From: Scytonema hofmannii PCC 7110
GTDB taxonomy: Bacteria > Cyanobacteriota > Cyanobacteriia > Cyanobacteriales > Nostocaceae
Direction of reading: 5' to 3'
Length of the DNA: 64,000 nt
NCBI RefSeq assembly: GCF_000346485.2
Contig: NZ_KQ976354.1
Span: 9,430,666-9,494,665, forward strand
In this document: positions 1 to 11,012 of the stretch, in pieces
Layout: every line of letters begins with the position of its first letter
Position numbering within the stretch: position 1 is the first letter of the stretch
Translations under genes and position numbers: made by a program
The notes under the pieces: generated by a model
The model's input: the letters and a program-made list of their open reading frames with translations, nothing else
Told to the model about the DNA's origin: nothing
The model's database searches: none

Positions 1-133
1 CTTAATTTAAGCAGTATATGGAGAGTGAATAAAAATTTCTCAGTTTCCGAGGAAATCATAATTATTCCTCCAATTTTTAGTGCTTAAATAACCTGTTTTA
101 TCAGTTAAATATTTGATAATTGATAATTTTTCT

Positions 134-3100
134 TTATGCCACGGATTGGTTCAATATTCTTTTCTTAATTATCCTAATTGTTTGACTTTTACGTTGATTG
201 TAGTTTTTTTGTACTTCAATTTGAAGTGCGGAATGTGGGTTATAATCAACAGGGAGATCGTTAAAGCCATAAATTGCCAGAGTATAAGTACCCGTGCTAT
301 GGAGCGTAGCTTCAAAGTCACTGCCTATATAAGTGTTCCAAACAATTCGATTGTCGGGTCCTACCAAATCCCAATACGTGTTTGGTGCATCCATTAGCGA
401 GTCTAGATACAAACGTTCACCAGCCGTCCCTGCGAACTGATAAAAGTGAGTTCTTTGACCGGGGTCAAGCTGACCGCTGATGTCAGTATCAAGTGCTATT
501 TGGTTATCCAAACCCACATCCAGCATACTGAAGCTGTATGCGTCCGTTTGTTCTCCATTGCCATCAACGATCAAGCGATAAGTACCGTTTTCTGTGAGGG
601 TAAATGGACTAACATTATGTTCGCTCAGGTCGCGGTTAAAAATCGTAATGCCACTGGGACTGTAGAGGTATGCCCTAGTTGTGTAGTAACCGTTGGTGAT
701 GGTATCAAAAGACAAACGTTGCCCAATACTTCCAGTGAAAGTGTAAACATCTTGCTCTCCCTTCTCAGAGATAGCATCGCTGATAATGTGAGGAGTATCA
801 TTACTGCCCAAGGTCAACGATGCGGTGTTGGTATCTGGGGTAATAATTTGGAACTGATAGTCAACAAGGTTGCCGTCAAAGCCATAAATCGCCAGAGTGT
901 AAGTGCCTGTGCTTGCAAGCGCTACCTCAAAGTCATAACTCATTTGGGTGCTGTGAAGCACTTGATTGCCCGATCCGACCAATTCCCAGTTTGTATTTGG
1001 CACACCCTTAAGCGAATCAAAAAACAGTTGCTGACCTGTAGTTCCCTCAAACTGATAAAAGTGAGTTCTCTGACCGGGATCGAGCTGACCGCTGATGTCA
1101 GTATCAAGTGGTATTTGGTTATCCAAACCCACATCCAGCATACTGAAACTGTAAGCATCTGTGCTTTCTCCATAGCCATCTATCACCAAGCGATAAGTGC
1201 CGTTTTCTGTGAGGGTAAATGGACTAACATTATGTTCGCTCAGGTCGCGGTTAAAAATCGTAATGCCACTGGGACTGTAGAGGTATGCCCTAGTTGTGTA
1301 GTAACCGTTGGTGATGGTATCAAAAGACAAACGTTGCCCAATACTTCCAGTGAAGGTATAAACATCTTGCTCTCCCTTCTCAGAGATAGCATTGCTAATA
1401 ATATGAGAATTCTCGTTGCTACCCAAGGTCAATGATGCAGTATTAGTATCTGGGGTAATAATACGGAAGGTGTAAGGGACATTGCGATTAATGTTGTCCC
1501 TACCTCTTAAAGCCAGAATGTATTCACCATTAACAGGCAGATCTATCTCCATGTCATTCCAATTGTTGAAGAGAATCACTTTATTGCCTGCATCGTAAAG
1601 CACCCAGTCTAGATTAGTATTATTACTTGATCTGTCAAAATACAACCGTTGACCCGCAATGCCTGTGAAGCGGTACACGTCATCCTCTGACCCTGGATTG
1701 AGTACGCCAGTCTCGTTGCTATCCATTGGCGCAATGGGTACAACATCCAAGTCAAGCAAGCTAAAGCCGTAGTCACCAGTCGTACTACCATTTCCATCAA
1801 TCACCAGGCGGTAGTTACCAGTTTCTGTCAGGTTAAGAGGTCCTTCATATCTAGCATCAGAATTAACTACTAACTGACCACTAGGGCTGTAAATCTGCAC
1901 TGCCCACTCCCAATAGTTACCACTAAACTTGAGTGAATCAAAGTAGATACGCTGTCCCGAAACCATACTGAAAGTGAACGCATCTTGTTCACCAGGATTG
2001 TTAATCTGACCTAGTACGGTATCGCCAAATACCATTACAGATGGTGGCGTCCATTTGACTTCACCTGTGGTGGGATCGACTGTCATGCCCTCTGGTCCCA
2101 GCGCTAACTTATAGGTCAGGTTGTCAGCGTCTAAGTCGATGGCATCCGCATCATACTGATAGGCAGTATTAATTGCTGCATCTACGACTGGTGTAGAAGT
2201 GAAGATGGGCGGTCGATTTGGCGGTGCATCAATGACTGATAAAGTCCACTGCTGAGCTGTAACGCCACCGCGACTGTCGCTGACTTCCACGAAAACCGCA
2301 TGATTTCCTTTGTTGGTAGCTACCGTATCCCAGGTAATGACACCAGTCTTGGCGTCAATGGTCATCCCCTCTGGATATACCAGCAATTTATATGTCAGCA
2401 CATCAGAGTTGGGGTCAGTCGCGTTGACATCGTAGCGGTAGGACTGACCACCAATGATTTCGGTGTTTGGCTTAGTTTCAATAACAGGTGCTGAGTTTAA
2501 CTGTGCTAGCACCACCAGGTCGTAGGTAAACTGCACCCCAAGAGGATTGTAGAATACCAAGGAACGTTGAGCGCTCAGTTCGTTCGGGTCAAGCTTGCTG
2601 TCAGCTACCAAACTGCTGAAATCGTAGTAAGGAATACCCTCAGGTGTCAACCCATCCCAGTTTCGTACTATGACACTGGGGTCGCTAATATTTGTAATGC
2701 CTACAAGCACCGGAGCATCAATGCTATAGGAGCCTGCATTGCGGACGGCGATATCTGCATACAGGAGCTTGGTGTCGGCGTTAAAGGTGGTGCGGTGGTA
2801 CTCGGCACCAACACTTTGAGAGACATCGCTTAATAAGTTAAAGTTAGGCGTTGACCCTTGTATTGGTTGCTTTTCAAAGTCTTTTTGAACGGGGAGTTGC
2901 GTACCTTCTGGTGCGGGAGTTATAACAAAATCTGAAATCCTAACGCTGGTTGTTGTGTCGCCATCATTATTTACCAGACGGAACACCAGTTTGGCATCAG
3001 TATTTGGAGTGATACCAGTCAAGTTCAAACTGACAATGCGGTCTGTGGAATTATAACTCGTGCCTGCTCCCAGAGCAATTTCTTCGCCTTCCGTCCAGTT

Positions 3101-6100
3101 GAAGAAGGTGTCTCGACCGCTAGCAACAGTATGAACCAAGGAGTTCCCATTCACATCAACCAATGCTACTTCAAAGGCATCGTTGATTGAATTGAGATCT
3201 TGATTGTCAAACTTGGGGTCAATCTTAAAGCTTATAAGAGAAGGAGTTGCTCCCGTTGTGAAGTGAACTTCTCGAGTGGCTGTAAAGTTGGTTTCTTCAA
3301 CTAAGGGTGAGTCTGAATTAACGGGGTTAACTGAGATGATAAAGGATTGAGTTCCTTTGAGTCCTGCTGCATCAGTTGCTGCTAAATCAATGTTGAAGAT
3401 CCCCTGAGTGGGAGTTCCACTTAAAGTTGCAGTTCCATCACCGTTATCTACTAAATTGAGCCAAGTAGGGAGGTTAGAGGCTGTAATGTTGCGAGTATCT
3501 CCCGCATCTGGGTCAATGGTGACAATATTGTAGGTGTAAGTGCTACTTTCATTAGCCGTGTAAAAAGGAGTGCTAGTAAAGATAGGAGATTCGTTAACGT
3601 TGGTGACACCAATAGTAAAAATCTCCGTCTTACTTAAGCCGCTAGCATCAGTACTACGGACTGTAATGGAATGCTCGGAGTTACTTTCAAAATTTAAGAG
3701 TTGACCATTGGCGACAAGCAACTCATTTCCCACTATGCGGAAACGCCCGCCCCCATCATCCACCAAAGTATAAGTATAGCTGTCTCCCGAATCCGGATCG
3801 GTGCTGCTCAACTGACCAATGACTATTCCAGGAGCGCTGTTTTCTGCTACAGTGTTACCGACTAGAGTTATGGCAGTAGGCGGACTAAAACGGTAGATGG
3901 TTGTGGAGAAAGTCTTTTCATTGCCAGCAATATCAGTCGCCTTGACAGTAAAGGGATTGTCTCCTATTGCCAGAGAGACATTGGCAAACGCAAATTTACC
4001 AGTGCTATCAGATGTTGTGACGGCATGAGTTTGTTCTAACACCACTGTCACATTTGCCTCAGTTTGACCCACTAACGTTACAGTTTCAAACTTAGTTTTC
4101 TTGTCGCCAAGTGTACCGGAGTCAGATGTGGTTTCTAGGTTAAAGATTGGCGTTTGGGGTGGAGTGGTGTCAAAGTTGAAAGCAAAGTCAAAAATACTAG
4201 AATTATTCCCATATCCGTCCCGAGCAAACAGATGCAATGTATGAATGCCATCTGGCAATGTGCCGCCATTAATTTGTTCTAAACGAGTGCGGTTAAAGGT
4301 GAAGCTCCCATCTGGTTTCAAGTCAGTCAAGACACTGATAAAGCTGTCTGATGAGGTGCTGTCAAAACCCGCACGAAACTCAATTACACTATTAGCATCA
4401 GTGACAGTGCCACTGATAGTTGGGTCATAAGTAATCCAATCTTTGTTAGTGGTATTACCGGGAGCGGTATCGTTAACTAGGGTAGCTGAGATCGCAGGTC
4501 CAATAGTATCGGTAATTACCGTGACATTATATTGAGTTGCAGTCACGTTGCCCGCGCGATCGGTAGCAGCGATTGTCAGAATGTGCGATCCATTGTTAAG
4601 ACCAGCCAAATCTAATTCTTGGTCAAAGTGACCTGTATCATCAAATGTAATAGCGACTTCACTATTGTTGTTGAAGCGATAAATCAGTGAAGTGACCCCA
4701 CTCAGAGTTCCATTGACGCTACCTGAGACTTTAGCTCCCTGTTGCAGTGAAGCTTGATGGACTGGCGTGGTTAAATTTAATTGTGGGATAGCAGTATCAA
4801 TAGTTACTTGTAAAGTGTCAGATCCGGTACTGGTATTTCCAGCAATATCTGTGACGGTAGCGCTTAATTGATGTACACCATGAGTTAATTCTGATGTGGT
4901 CAGAAGCCATGTACCATCAGCCGCAACGGTTGTTTGTCCTAAGAACTGACTATCGCTATATAGTTTAACTGTTGCACCAGCCTCAGCAGTACCGATAATT
5001 GTGGGGGTAAGTACTTTAGTTATGCGATCGCTGTTGCTAATACCACTATCACTTGTAGCAGACAGGTTGAGAGTAGGTGCATCTGTAGTCGTGTCGAGGG
5101 TAAAGGCAACATCAAAAATGCTGTTTGTATTACCGTACTGGTCTTGTGCCTGCAAACGCAAGGTATGAAAACCATCAGGCAAAAGCCCGCCATAAATTTG
5201 TTCTAACTGGTTGCGATTAAAAGTAAAGCTACCATCCGCTTGAAGTTGGGGCAGGACATTGACAAAATTGGCAACAGGAGCATTATCAAAACCCGCACGG
5301 AACTGGACAATTTGATTGGTATCTGTGACAGTACCGCTAATGGAGGGGTCAAAAGTAATGTTATCCGCATTTGTGGTATCACCAGGTGCGGTATCGCGTA
5401 CCAAGGAAGCAGCAATCGCGGGTGCATCTTTATCGATGGCAACTGTTACGTTGTATTGAGTTATCTTAATATTACCAGCAACATCGGTAGTAGCGATTGT
5501 CAGAATGTGCTCCCCATTGCTGAGTCCAGTCAAGTCCAATTCTTTATCAAAGGTTCCTGTTGTGCTTAAGGGGACTGCAACGGGAGGTAAATTATTGAAG
5601 CGGTACTCAACTGATGCGATCGCTGACCCCGTACCATCGACACTACCAACGAGCCGCACTCCTGGTGTTAACGGTGTAGTTTCCACCGGAGTCTGGAGGG
5701 TGAGTTGTGGTAAAGCACTATCAATGGTAAGTTGCAATGATGCACTTGAATTGCTAACATTTCCGGCAATGTCAGTGGCTGTGGCAGTGAGATTGTGAGT
5801 TCCATCAGCGAGGTTAGAAGTTGCTAGGAGCCAATTGCCAGTACTATCTGCTGTTGTTTGACCGATAGATTGTCCATTCTTAAACAACTCTACAACTGCA
5901 AAAGCTTCGGCATTACCAGTAATAACGGGTGCAGTGTTCTTTGTGATGTTGTCGGCGTTGTTAATTCCGGTGTCATCACTTGCTGGCAAGTCTGGCACTG
6001 AGACAAATGGTGGAGTCGTATCCAGGGTAAAAGTCAGGTCAAAGATGCCCGAAACATTATTGTATTCATCGACTGCTTGTAAGTGCAGAATATGCTCGCC

Positions 6101-9100
6101 ATCCAGCAGCGTACTTCCATAAATAGTATTGAGTTGGGCGCGAGTGAAGATAAAGCTACCATCTGCTTGACGCAGTGCCGTAACATTGACAAAGTTAGCA
6201 ACTGGGGTGTTATCAAATCTCGCCCGGAATTCAATAACCTGATTTGCATCTATGACAGTACCCCTCACAGTTGGATCGAAAGTAATACCATCGGCGTTAG
6301 TAGTTCCACCAATAGCCGTATCGCGTACTAAAGAGGCAGCGATCGCAGGTGCATCTTTATCCAGGGCGACTGTCACGTTATACTGAGTGCTTTTAACGTT
6401 GCCAGCAGTATCTGTGGTAGTGATGGTTAAGGTATGTTGTCCATTTTGTACCCCAGTAAAGTCTAGCTGCTGGTCGAAGGCTCCTTGAGTGTTAAAAGAT
6501 ACTGGAATTTCTGTGAAGTTATCGAAGCGGTAGGAAAAGGAAGTCACTGCACTCCCAGTTCCATCCACGCTACCAACAAGTCGGGATTTTTGTGTGAGCG
6601 GTGCAGTATCAACCCCAGTTGTTAGAGTCAAGACTGGTAAAACGGTGTCGATAGTGACTTGCAGTGGCACAGAGCCAGCGCTGACATTGCCTGCAATGTC
6701 ACTAGCAATAGCACTTAAAGTATGCACTCCTTGAGTTTGGGGGAAGGGAGTGATTGACCACGTTCCGTTGGCAGTAGCAGTCGTCTGTCCGACAACTTGT
6801 CCGTCACTCAATAGCTGAACTGTTGTCCCTGCATCGGCAATACCTGTAATGGTTGGTGTACTGTTGTTGGTAATGTTGTCAGTATTGTTAAAACCGCTGT
6901 CGCTATTAGCTACCAAATCCAAATCCTTGGGTGCAGCTATAGTTGTATCAATAGTGACTGATAGTTGGTCAGAGGGCAAACTGACATTACCAGCTTTGTC
7001 AACAGCAGTAGCCGTAAAATTATAGACACCATCAGCCAAAGGTCCAACTTGTAGCTGCCACTCACCCATGTTTGATGCGATCTCAGTTCCTAATATCTGT
7101 CCGTCTTTGAACAACTGTACTGTTGACCCCGCCTCAGCATTTCCAGTGATGGTTGGCGTCGGATTGAGTGTAATATTATCGCTGTTGCTAGCTCCAGTGT
7201 CGGTCTTTGGAGTCAGTCGCAAGCGATTGGGGGCATCGGGAGCCACTGTGTCAATGGCTACTAATAGCGGTTGAGAGAGTTGGCTAACATTTCCAGCAAT
7301 ATCAGTGGCGCGTGCTGTCAGGTTGCGATCGCCATCACTTAAGCTGCTTGTAGTCACTCGCCAAGCCCCTGTATTCGTGGCTGTGGTTTGACCCACCAAT
7401 CGCTCGCCATCAAACAGTTGCACTGCAGCCAAAGCTTCAGCATTCCCTGTAATAGTAGGTGTATTTTTATTCGTGATGTTGTCCGTATTACTAGAACCAC
7501 TGTCGTCAATCGCAGGCAGATCGAGCTGGTTGGGCGTTAGTACACTCGTGTCAAGGGTAAACGTCAGGTCAAAAACGTTCGAGGAGTTGTCGTATAAATC
7601 TGACGCCACAAGATGCAACGTATGGACGCCATCCGGCAGTGTACCACCATACATAGCTTCTAGCTGAGCGCGATTAAATGCAAAACTGCCATCAACCTTA
7701 AGCTGGGCAGTCACGTTTGTATAGTTAGCAATAGGGGTGTTATTTAAGCCTGCACTCAATTCTACTATAGAGCTTGAGTCAGTGACAGTTCCAATGATGG
7801 TGGGGTCATAAGTCATTCTGTCCGTGTTGGTTGTTCCGCCCGGTGCTGTGTCATTAGCCAGAGTCGCGGTAATAGTAGGTGGAATCGAGTCAGGATTAAT
7901 GACTGTAGTTTTGCCGTTGAAGATAATATCACCCTTAGCACCAATCTTACCGTGTAAAGTCGAAGTGCCGTTGAAGGTGAAATCTCCAACACTCATGAAG
8001 TACCCGCGAGTGTCAGATGAACCATTGTAAATAATGCTTCCACTGGAGATAACTCGAACATTGTTAGTGGCATCTGTGTTTTTGGTTGCAGCATTAAACG
8101 TAATGCTGCCCGAAGTGCTACCCGTAGCTAATAACGTTGCCCCGGCAAAGCGAGCGTTGCCGTTCATGTTGATAGAACCATTCGCGAAGGCAGACAATTC
8201 TCGTGCTTGTAAACTGGATAGATTAATATTGCCCGATTGAGCAACTAAGACAACATTATTAAAATTATGACCGCTGCCGTTAAAGTTAATATCTCCCTGT
8301 TCAACCGTAATGACGTAGTAGTTTAAATTGACGTTGGCAGGAATATTCAATCCTCCACCTGTCACTCGGACAACAGTAGGATTGTTCGCCGTGCCGGGAG
8401 GTGGAAATTTCTTCGACCAATCTGAAGAACTGTTAATGGGGTTTTGGCGAATGTCAAAGGTAACTGTTGGTGTTCCTGATGGAATTTTGCGGCTAAGTTC
8501 TTGCTGCTTGAGGTCACTATACGCAGGTACAGCGATCGAAACTGGCTCGACAACTTCAGGGGGAATCAAAGGAGCATACTGTTTGGCAGAACCGTTAGCA
8601 ATACTAGTTGTGTAACCTGGTGCTACGGCAACAGCATTATCTACTAACAGTAGTTTGCCCGAACTATCGGTTTTTGGATTAAGGGCGTTGTCCCTTTGTA
8701 CGGGCAAGACAAGGTTACCGTTAAATATGAAACCTTTGCCTGCATAAAGGAGTGCATCATCGCTCAGATCCAAAGGATCTCCGTCTAAATCTCCTCCACC
8801 ATTGATTTTGATAGTTTTTTCCGTCCGTATCGTAAAGTTCGGTTTCGGACTCTGGGGTGTTAAAGTTTTTTGACCTTGGCTACTTTGGGTTGAACCCGTC
8901 AATGCCTGTGTCTGAGTTTGGGATGTTTCTTTACTTTCACCCGTGAGAAAGTCGCCAGAAAGACTGCTCACGAGTGAGCTATTATTGTCACCACCTGTAA
9001 GGAGATCTTTGTCCTTTTGATTCAAAGGAGTGAGTGGTTGAAATTTAACGGGAGTATACGACTGTTGCTTGAATAATAGCGATTGGTCAAAGGGATTGAT

Positions 9101-9349
9101 GGCGAGTGTGTTGGAGTTAGCGGCATTGTCTGTATTGTCAAGAGTGGTCAGGGCTGGGTTTTGGCGCGACAATTCATTTGAAACCAGGTCTCCTCCGCTT
9201 GGCGTCTGAAGCGTTTTTTGTAAACCCAATAAAGATGAATCATCACCCAACGGTGCAACTAAAGATGCACTTTCTAATAGAGAAGGTGGCAACAAACCAT
9301 CATTATTATCAGATGCACCGTTATTTCCAAAGCTGACAGTCCGAACCAT
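134..9349 (-). CDS. giant repeat-built cell-surface/secreted protein (3071 aa)
   Basis: A very long protein without a recognisable signal peptide. The N-terminal ~280 residues are low-complexity. Residues ~290-480 hold a Gly/Asn-rich stretch with recurring GDI.FNG-type phrases. About residues 490-1815 are tandem bacterial Ig-like modules of two alternating types: one ends in ATDIAGN.S followed by VTIDT, the other contains LVGSVDGTGSA and TQYNVTV. About 1820-1910 is cadherin-like (TDPDSGDSYTYTL). About 1920-2000, 2290-2370 and 2380-2435 are putative-Ig (He_PIG-like) modules. From ~2440 to the end run PPC-like modules (GQR.YFDS, GNYRLVIDG). Such architecture is typical of cyanobacterial adhesins or matrix proteins; the function is inferred. 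The last ~30 residues are basic and break the repeat register. ATG start at 9349. Confidence 0.85.
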   Translation of the reverse strand: MVRTVSFGNNGASDNNDGLLPPSLLESASLVAPLGDDSSLLGLQKTLQTPSGGDLVSNELSRQNPALTTLDNTDNAANSNTLAINPFDQSLLFKQQSYTPVKFQPLTPLNQKDKDLLTGGDNNSSLVSSLSGDFLTGESKETSQTQTQALTGSTQSSQGQKTLTPQSPKPNFTIRTEKTIKINGGGDLDGDPLDLSDDALLYAGKGFIFNGNLVLPVQRDNALNPKTDSSGKLLLVDNAVAVAPGYTTSIANGSAKQYAPLIPPEVVEPVSIAVPAYSDLKQQELSRKIPSGTPTVTFDIRQNPINSSSDWSKKFPPPGTANNPTVVRVTGGGLNIPANVNLNYYVITVEQGDINFNGSGHNFNNVVLVAQSGNINLSSLQARELSAFANGSINMNGNARFAGATLLATGSTSGSITFNAATKNTDATNNVRVISSGSIIYNGSSDTRGYFMSVGDFTFNGTSTLHGKIGAKGDIIFNGKTTVINPDSIPPTITATLANDTAPGGTTNTDRMTYDPTIIGTVTDSSSIVELSAGLNNTPIANYTNVTAQLKVDGSFAFNRAQLEAMYGGTLPDGVHTLHLVASDLYDNSSNVFDLTFTLDTSVLTPNQLDLPAIDDSGSSNTDNITNKNTPTITGNAEALAAVQLFDGERLVGQTTATNTGAWRVTTSSLSDGDRNLTARATDIAGNVSQLSQPLLVAIDTVAPDAPNRLRLTPKTDTGASNSDNITLNPTPTITGNAEAGSTVQLFKDGQILGTEIASNMGEWQLQVGPLADGVYNFTATAVDKAGNVSLPSDQLSVTIDTTIAAPKDLDLVANSDSGFNNTDNITNNSTPTITGIADAGTTVQLLSDGQVVGQTTATANGTWSITPFPQTQGVHTLSAIASDIAGNVSAGSVPLQVTIDTVLPVLTLTTGVDTAPLTQKSRLVGSVDGTGSAVTSFSYRFDNFTEIPVSFNTQGAFDQQLDFTGVQNGQHTLTITTTDTAGNVKSTQYNVTVALDKDAPAIAASLVRDTAIGGTTNADGITFDPTVRGTVIDANQVIEFRARFDNTPVANFVNVTALRQADGSFIFTRAQLNTIYGSTLLDGEHILHLQAVDEYNNVSGIFDLTFTLDTTPPFVSVPDLPASDDTGINNADNITKNTAPVITGNAEAFAVVELFKNGQSIGQTTADSTGNWLLATSNLADGTHNLTATATDIAGNVSNSSASLQLTIDSALPQLTLQTPVETTPLTPGVRLVGSVDGTGSAIASVEYRFNNLPPVAVPLSTTGTFDKELDLTGLSNGEHILTIATTDVAGNIKITQYNVTVAIDKDAPAIAASLVRDTAPGDTTNADNITFDPSISGTVTDTNQIVQFRAGFDNAPVANFVNVLPQLQADGSFTFNRNQLEQIYGGLLPDGFHTLRLQAQDQYGNTNSIFDVAFTLDTTTDAPTLNLSATSDSGISNSDRITKVLTPTIIGTAEAGATVKLYSDSQFLGQTTVAADGTWLLTTSELTHGVHQLSATVTDIAGNTSTGSDTLQVTIDTAIPQLNLTTPVHQASLQQGAKVSGSVNGTLSGVTSLIYRFNNNSEVAITFDDTGHFDQELDLAGLNNGSHILTIAATDRAGNVTATQYNVTVITDTIGPAISATLVNDTAPGNTTNKDWITYDPTISGTVTDANSVIEFRAGFDSTSSDSFISVLTDLKPDGSFTFNRTRLEQINGGTLPDGIHTLHLFARDGYGNNSSIFDFAFNFDTTPPQTPIFNLETTSDSGTLGDKKTKFETVTLVGQTEANVTVVLEQTHAVTTSDSTGKFAFANVSLAIGDNPFTVKATDIAGNEKTFSTTIYRFSPPTAITLVGNTVAENSAPGIVIGQLSSTDPDSGDSYTYTLVDDGGGRFRIVGNELLVANGQLLNFESNSEHSITVRSTDASGLSKTEIFTIGVTNVNESPIFTSTPFYTANESSTYTYNIVTIDPDAGDTRNITASNLPTWLNLVDNGDGTATLSGTPTQGIFNIDLAATDAAGLKGTQSFIISVNPVNSDSPLVEETNFTATREVHFTTGATPSLISFKIDPKFDNQDLNSINDAFEVALVDVNGNSLVHTVASGRDTFFNWTEGEEIALGAGTSYNSTDRIVSLNLTGITPNTDAKLVFRLVNNDGDTTTSVRISDFVITPAPEGTQLPVQKDFEKQPIQGSTPNFNLLSDVSQSVGAEYHRTTFNADTKLLYADIAVRNAGSYSIDAPVLVGITNISDPSVIVRNWDGLTPEGIPYYDFSSLVADSKLDPNELSAQRSLVFYNPLGVQFTYDLVVLAQLNSAPVIETKPNTEIIGGQSYRYDVNATDPNSDVLTYKLLVYPEGMTIDAKTGVITWDTVATNKGNHAVFVEVSDSRGGVTAQQWTLSVIDAPPNRPPIFTSTPVVDAAINTAYQYDADAIDLDADNLTYKLALGPEGMTVDPTTGEVKWTPPSVMVFGDTVLGQINNPGEQDAFTFSMVSGQRIYFDSLKFSGNYWEWAVQIYSPSGQLVVNSDARYEGPLNLTETGNYRLVIDGNGSTTGDYGFSLLDLDVVPIAPMDSNETGVLNPGSEDDVYRFTGIAGQRLYFDRSSNNTNLDWVLYDAGNKVILFNNWNDMEIDLPVNGEYILALRGRDNINRNVPYTFRIITPDTNTASLTLGSNENSHIISNAISEKGEQDVYTFTGSIGQRLSFDTITNGYYTTRAYLYSPSGITIFNRDLSEHNVSPFTLTENGTYRLVIDGYGESTDAYSFSMLDVGLDNQIPLDTDISGQLDPGQRTHFYQFEGTTGQQLFFDSLKGVPNTNWELVGSGNQVLHSTQMSYDFEVALASTGTYTLAIYGFDGNLVDYQFQIITPDTNTASLTLGSNDTPHIISDAISEKGEQDVYTFTGSIGQRLSFDTITNGYYTTRAYLYSPSGITIFNRDLSEHNVSPFTLTENGTYRLIVDGNGEQTDAYSFSMLDVGLDNQIALDTDISGQLDPGQRTHFYQFAGTAGERLYLDSLMDAPNTYWDLVGPDNRIVWNTYIGSDFEATLHSTGTYTLAIYGFNDLPVDYNPHSALQIEVQKNYNQRKSQTIRIIKKRILNQSVA
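446..1435 (-). repeat. near-identical 615-bp internal tandem duplication
   Basis: The stretch beginning at 446 recurs at 1061, a period of 615 bp or 205 codons. The best-conserved part is about 584-748 against 1199-1363, where I see almost no differences. It encodes the last PPC-like modules of the large surface protein. Exact codon periodicity and very low divergence point to recent unequal recombination or gene conversion. Confidence 0.85.
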
Positions 9350-9560
9350 GACTAACCCGCCTGCTAGTATGCTAGTAGTAAATGATTAATTATTTAAATA
9401 TTCTCACCCTACTTATGGGCTTGAGTCAGTGGTAAGATAACCAATAACTTCAGCCCATGAGTAACAATAATGCTGGCTAATTATTTAATTAGAAAAATAT
9501 CCAGCACTGCTTATTTACAGTTTCCATATTCTTGCAGTTGCTGGGATAATATTTATATTC

Positions 9561-10334
9561 TTAGGCTATTGTGGCAGCACTCATAGTAAATAAATCCGGA
9601 ACTGTAGCCGGAACGGAAACTGTAGATTCATCAGAAGCTGCAAGTAAGCTAGAAGGGATTTTCTGCAAAAATTTCTGATTAATGAGATCGGAGTAAGTAT
9701 TTAAATCAGTCTGCCAATTCTCAAGGCAGTTATGCAAATGGCTGATTTTTTCGGCTCCATTCTCACCACTCAATTCGTAGCTAAAACTGCCAGAAAACAT
9801 CACAATTGGGGTGCTTGTTTCGTCTTCATTACGCAACGCGGCTTCAGTGATGCTGAGATAGAAAGGAGCGCGTTGGAACTTGTAAACCAAGTTGAGTGAA
9901 GCTCGCATGGGGGAATCTCCAGCAGATTGCCAAGCACCGGGAGACAGTAGATTTTCTGCCATGTATTTGCGAGCCGCATCTGGAGAACCGGCAAAAGAAA
10001 CGTAGCCTCTGGGATTGATACCTACAGCTTCGTATTCTATATTGGGTAGGGTTTGTACGTATTTGCGAGCAATTTCCGCAATGTTCAATTCCGACATTGT
10101 TTTGTCGTCAATGGGTTCCATGAAAATCACTCGATTTGGTTCTGCAATAATACTAATTCCATTGGTGAATACCACCTGAACTGCACTGTTGGTATAAATT
10201 GGCTGTCTTGCCAAATTCCAATCTTGGGGAACAATACCACTGTACTTGAGGAAGTCTGGGTTCAGAATCGAAAGGGAATGGTTTTTGACAGCAAAGACGA
10301 GCCCCAAATTTTTACCGACTAGTTGTTGACTCAT
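9561..10334 (-). CDS. hypothetical protein (257 aa)
   Basis: I do not recognise this family. The protein starts at ATG 10334 (MSQQLVGKNLGLVFAV) and is predicted soluble, with no signal peptide or membrane segment. The middle contains NGISIIAEPNRVIFMEP and a segment with YVQTLPNIEYEAVGINPRGY, a mixed alpha/beta pattern, and the C-terminal ~30 residues are Ser/Thr/Val-rich. It lies 211 bp upstream of the giant surface-protein gene on the same strand, so co-transcription is possible. Nothing visible ties it to a pathway. Confidence 0.75.
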   Translation of the reverse strand: MSQQLVGKNLGLVFAVKNHSLSILNPDFLKYSGIVPQDWNLARQPIYTNSAVQVVFTNGISIIAEPNRVIFMEPIDDKTMSELNIAEIARKYVQTLPNIEYEAVGINPRGYVSFAGSPDAARKYMAENLLSPGAWQSAGDSPMRASLNLVYKFQRAPFYLSITEAALRNEDETSTPIVMFSGSFSYELSGENGAEKISHLHNCLENWQTDLNTYSDLINQKFLQKIPSSLLAASDESTVSVPATVPDLFTMSAATIA

Positions 10335-10851
10335 GAAATTCCTTTAATTAATTTTAGGATTGATAGAATTCAGATTTCGAGCGGCACACAAATCTACACC
10401 GGATAGTTTTAGGTTTCATCCGGTTTCTCAGTTCCACACTGTCTAGCAGTTGAATCCAGATTATGAGTATTTCTGCGTGGGAACGGTGAATCGGTAAAAG
10501 CAATTTCTTTAAGCCGATTCAGTTCTTATTCTTAATTATTAAATTACCCACTGATAAAAAACACGAGCAATTTTACTGAAAATCGTCCGGATGAGGAAAA
10601 TTTAGTAGAAAAACTGAAATTGTTAAGAGCTTTTTAAATTCTTCTTACAAATCGTAGGGAATTTTGTGAAAAACGTGTAAAGATAGAGATAACTTTTAAC
10701 TACTCCTGTAAAGAACAATTTAACACTTGCAATTCCTGACGTGTTAATACAGGGGCTAAAATTTGAATGAGAAGCGATGAGTTATATTAGGACTGACGCA
10801 ACCTCAATTTTCAGATTAAGGGACTTCCAAATAAAAAAATCATCAACTTTC

Positions 10852-10915
10852 TCTTGTGGTACGGGCTTCTAGCCCGTCATTAATAAAGTACGGGCGAGGA
10901 CGCCCATACCACAAG
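10852..10915. repeat. nested palindromic REP-like element
   Basis: Outer arms TCTTGTGGTACGGGC and GCCCATACCACAAGA enclose an inner hairpin (ACGGGCTTCTAGCCCGT). It sits in the 678-bp gene-free stretch 10335-11012. Compact GC-rich palindromes like this are scattered through Nostocales intergenic DNA. I saw no gene elsewhere in that stretch. Confidence 0.6.
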
Positions 10916-10962
10916 ATTGGGTAATTTATTTCTTGGACATCCCTAATAGACCACAAGAATAT

Positions 10963-10990
10963 GTAGGACAGGCGTTCTCGCCCGTCCTAC
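10963..10990. repeat. imperfect 28-bp palindrome downstream of phoH
   Basis: Arms GTAGGACAGGCG and CGCCCGTCCTAC form a GC-rich hairpin just beyond the phoH stop codon at 11013. It is of the same general type as the palindromes near 22982 and 39668 and could act as a terminator on the minus strand. Confidence 0.5.
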
Positions 10991-11012
10991 ACTACTAACC
11001 ACTAACCACTAT

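Noticed and set aside
446-1435. A 329-codon open frame on the plus strand
   Set aside because: It is antisense to the repeated 3' end of the giant surface-protein gene. Its apparent repeats simply mirror the 615-bp duplication, and there is no ribosome site or recognisable domain.
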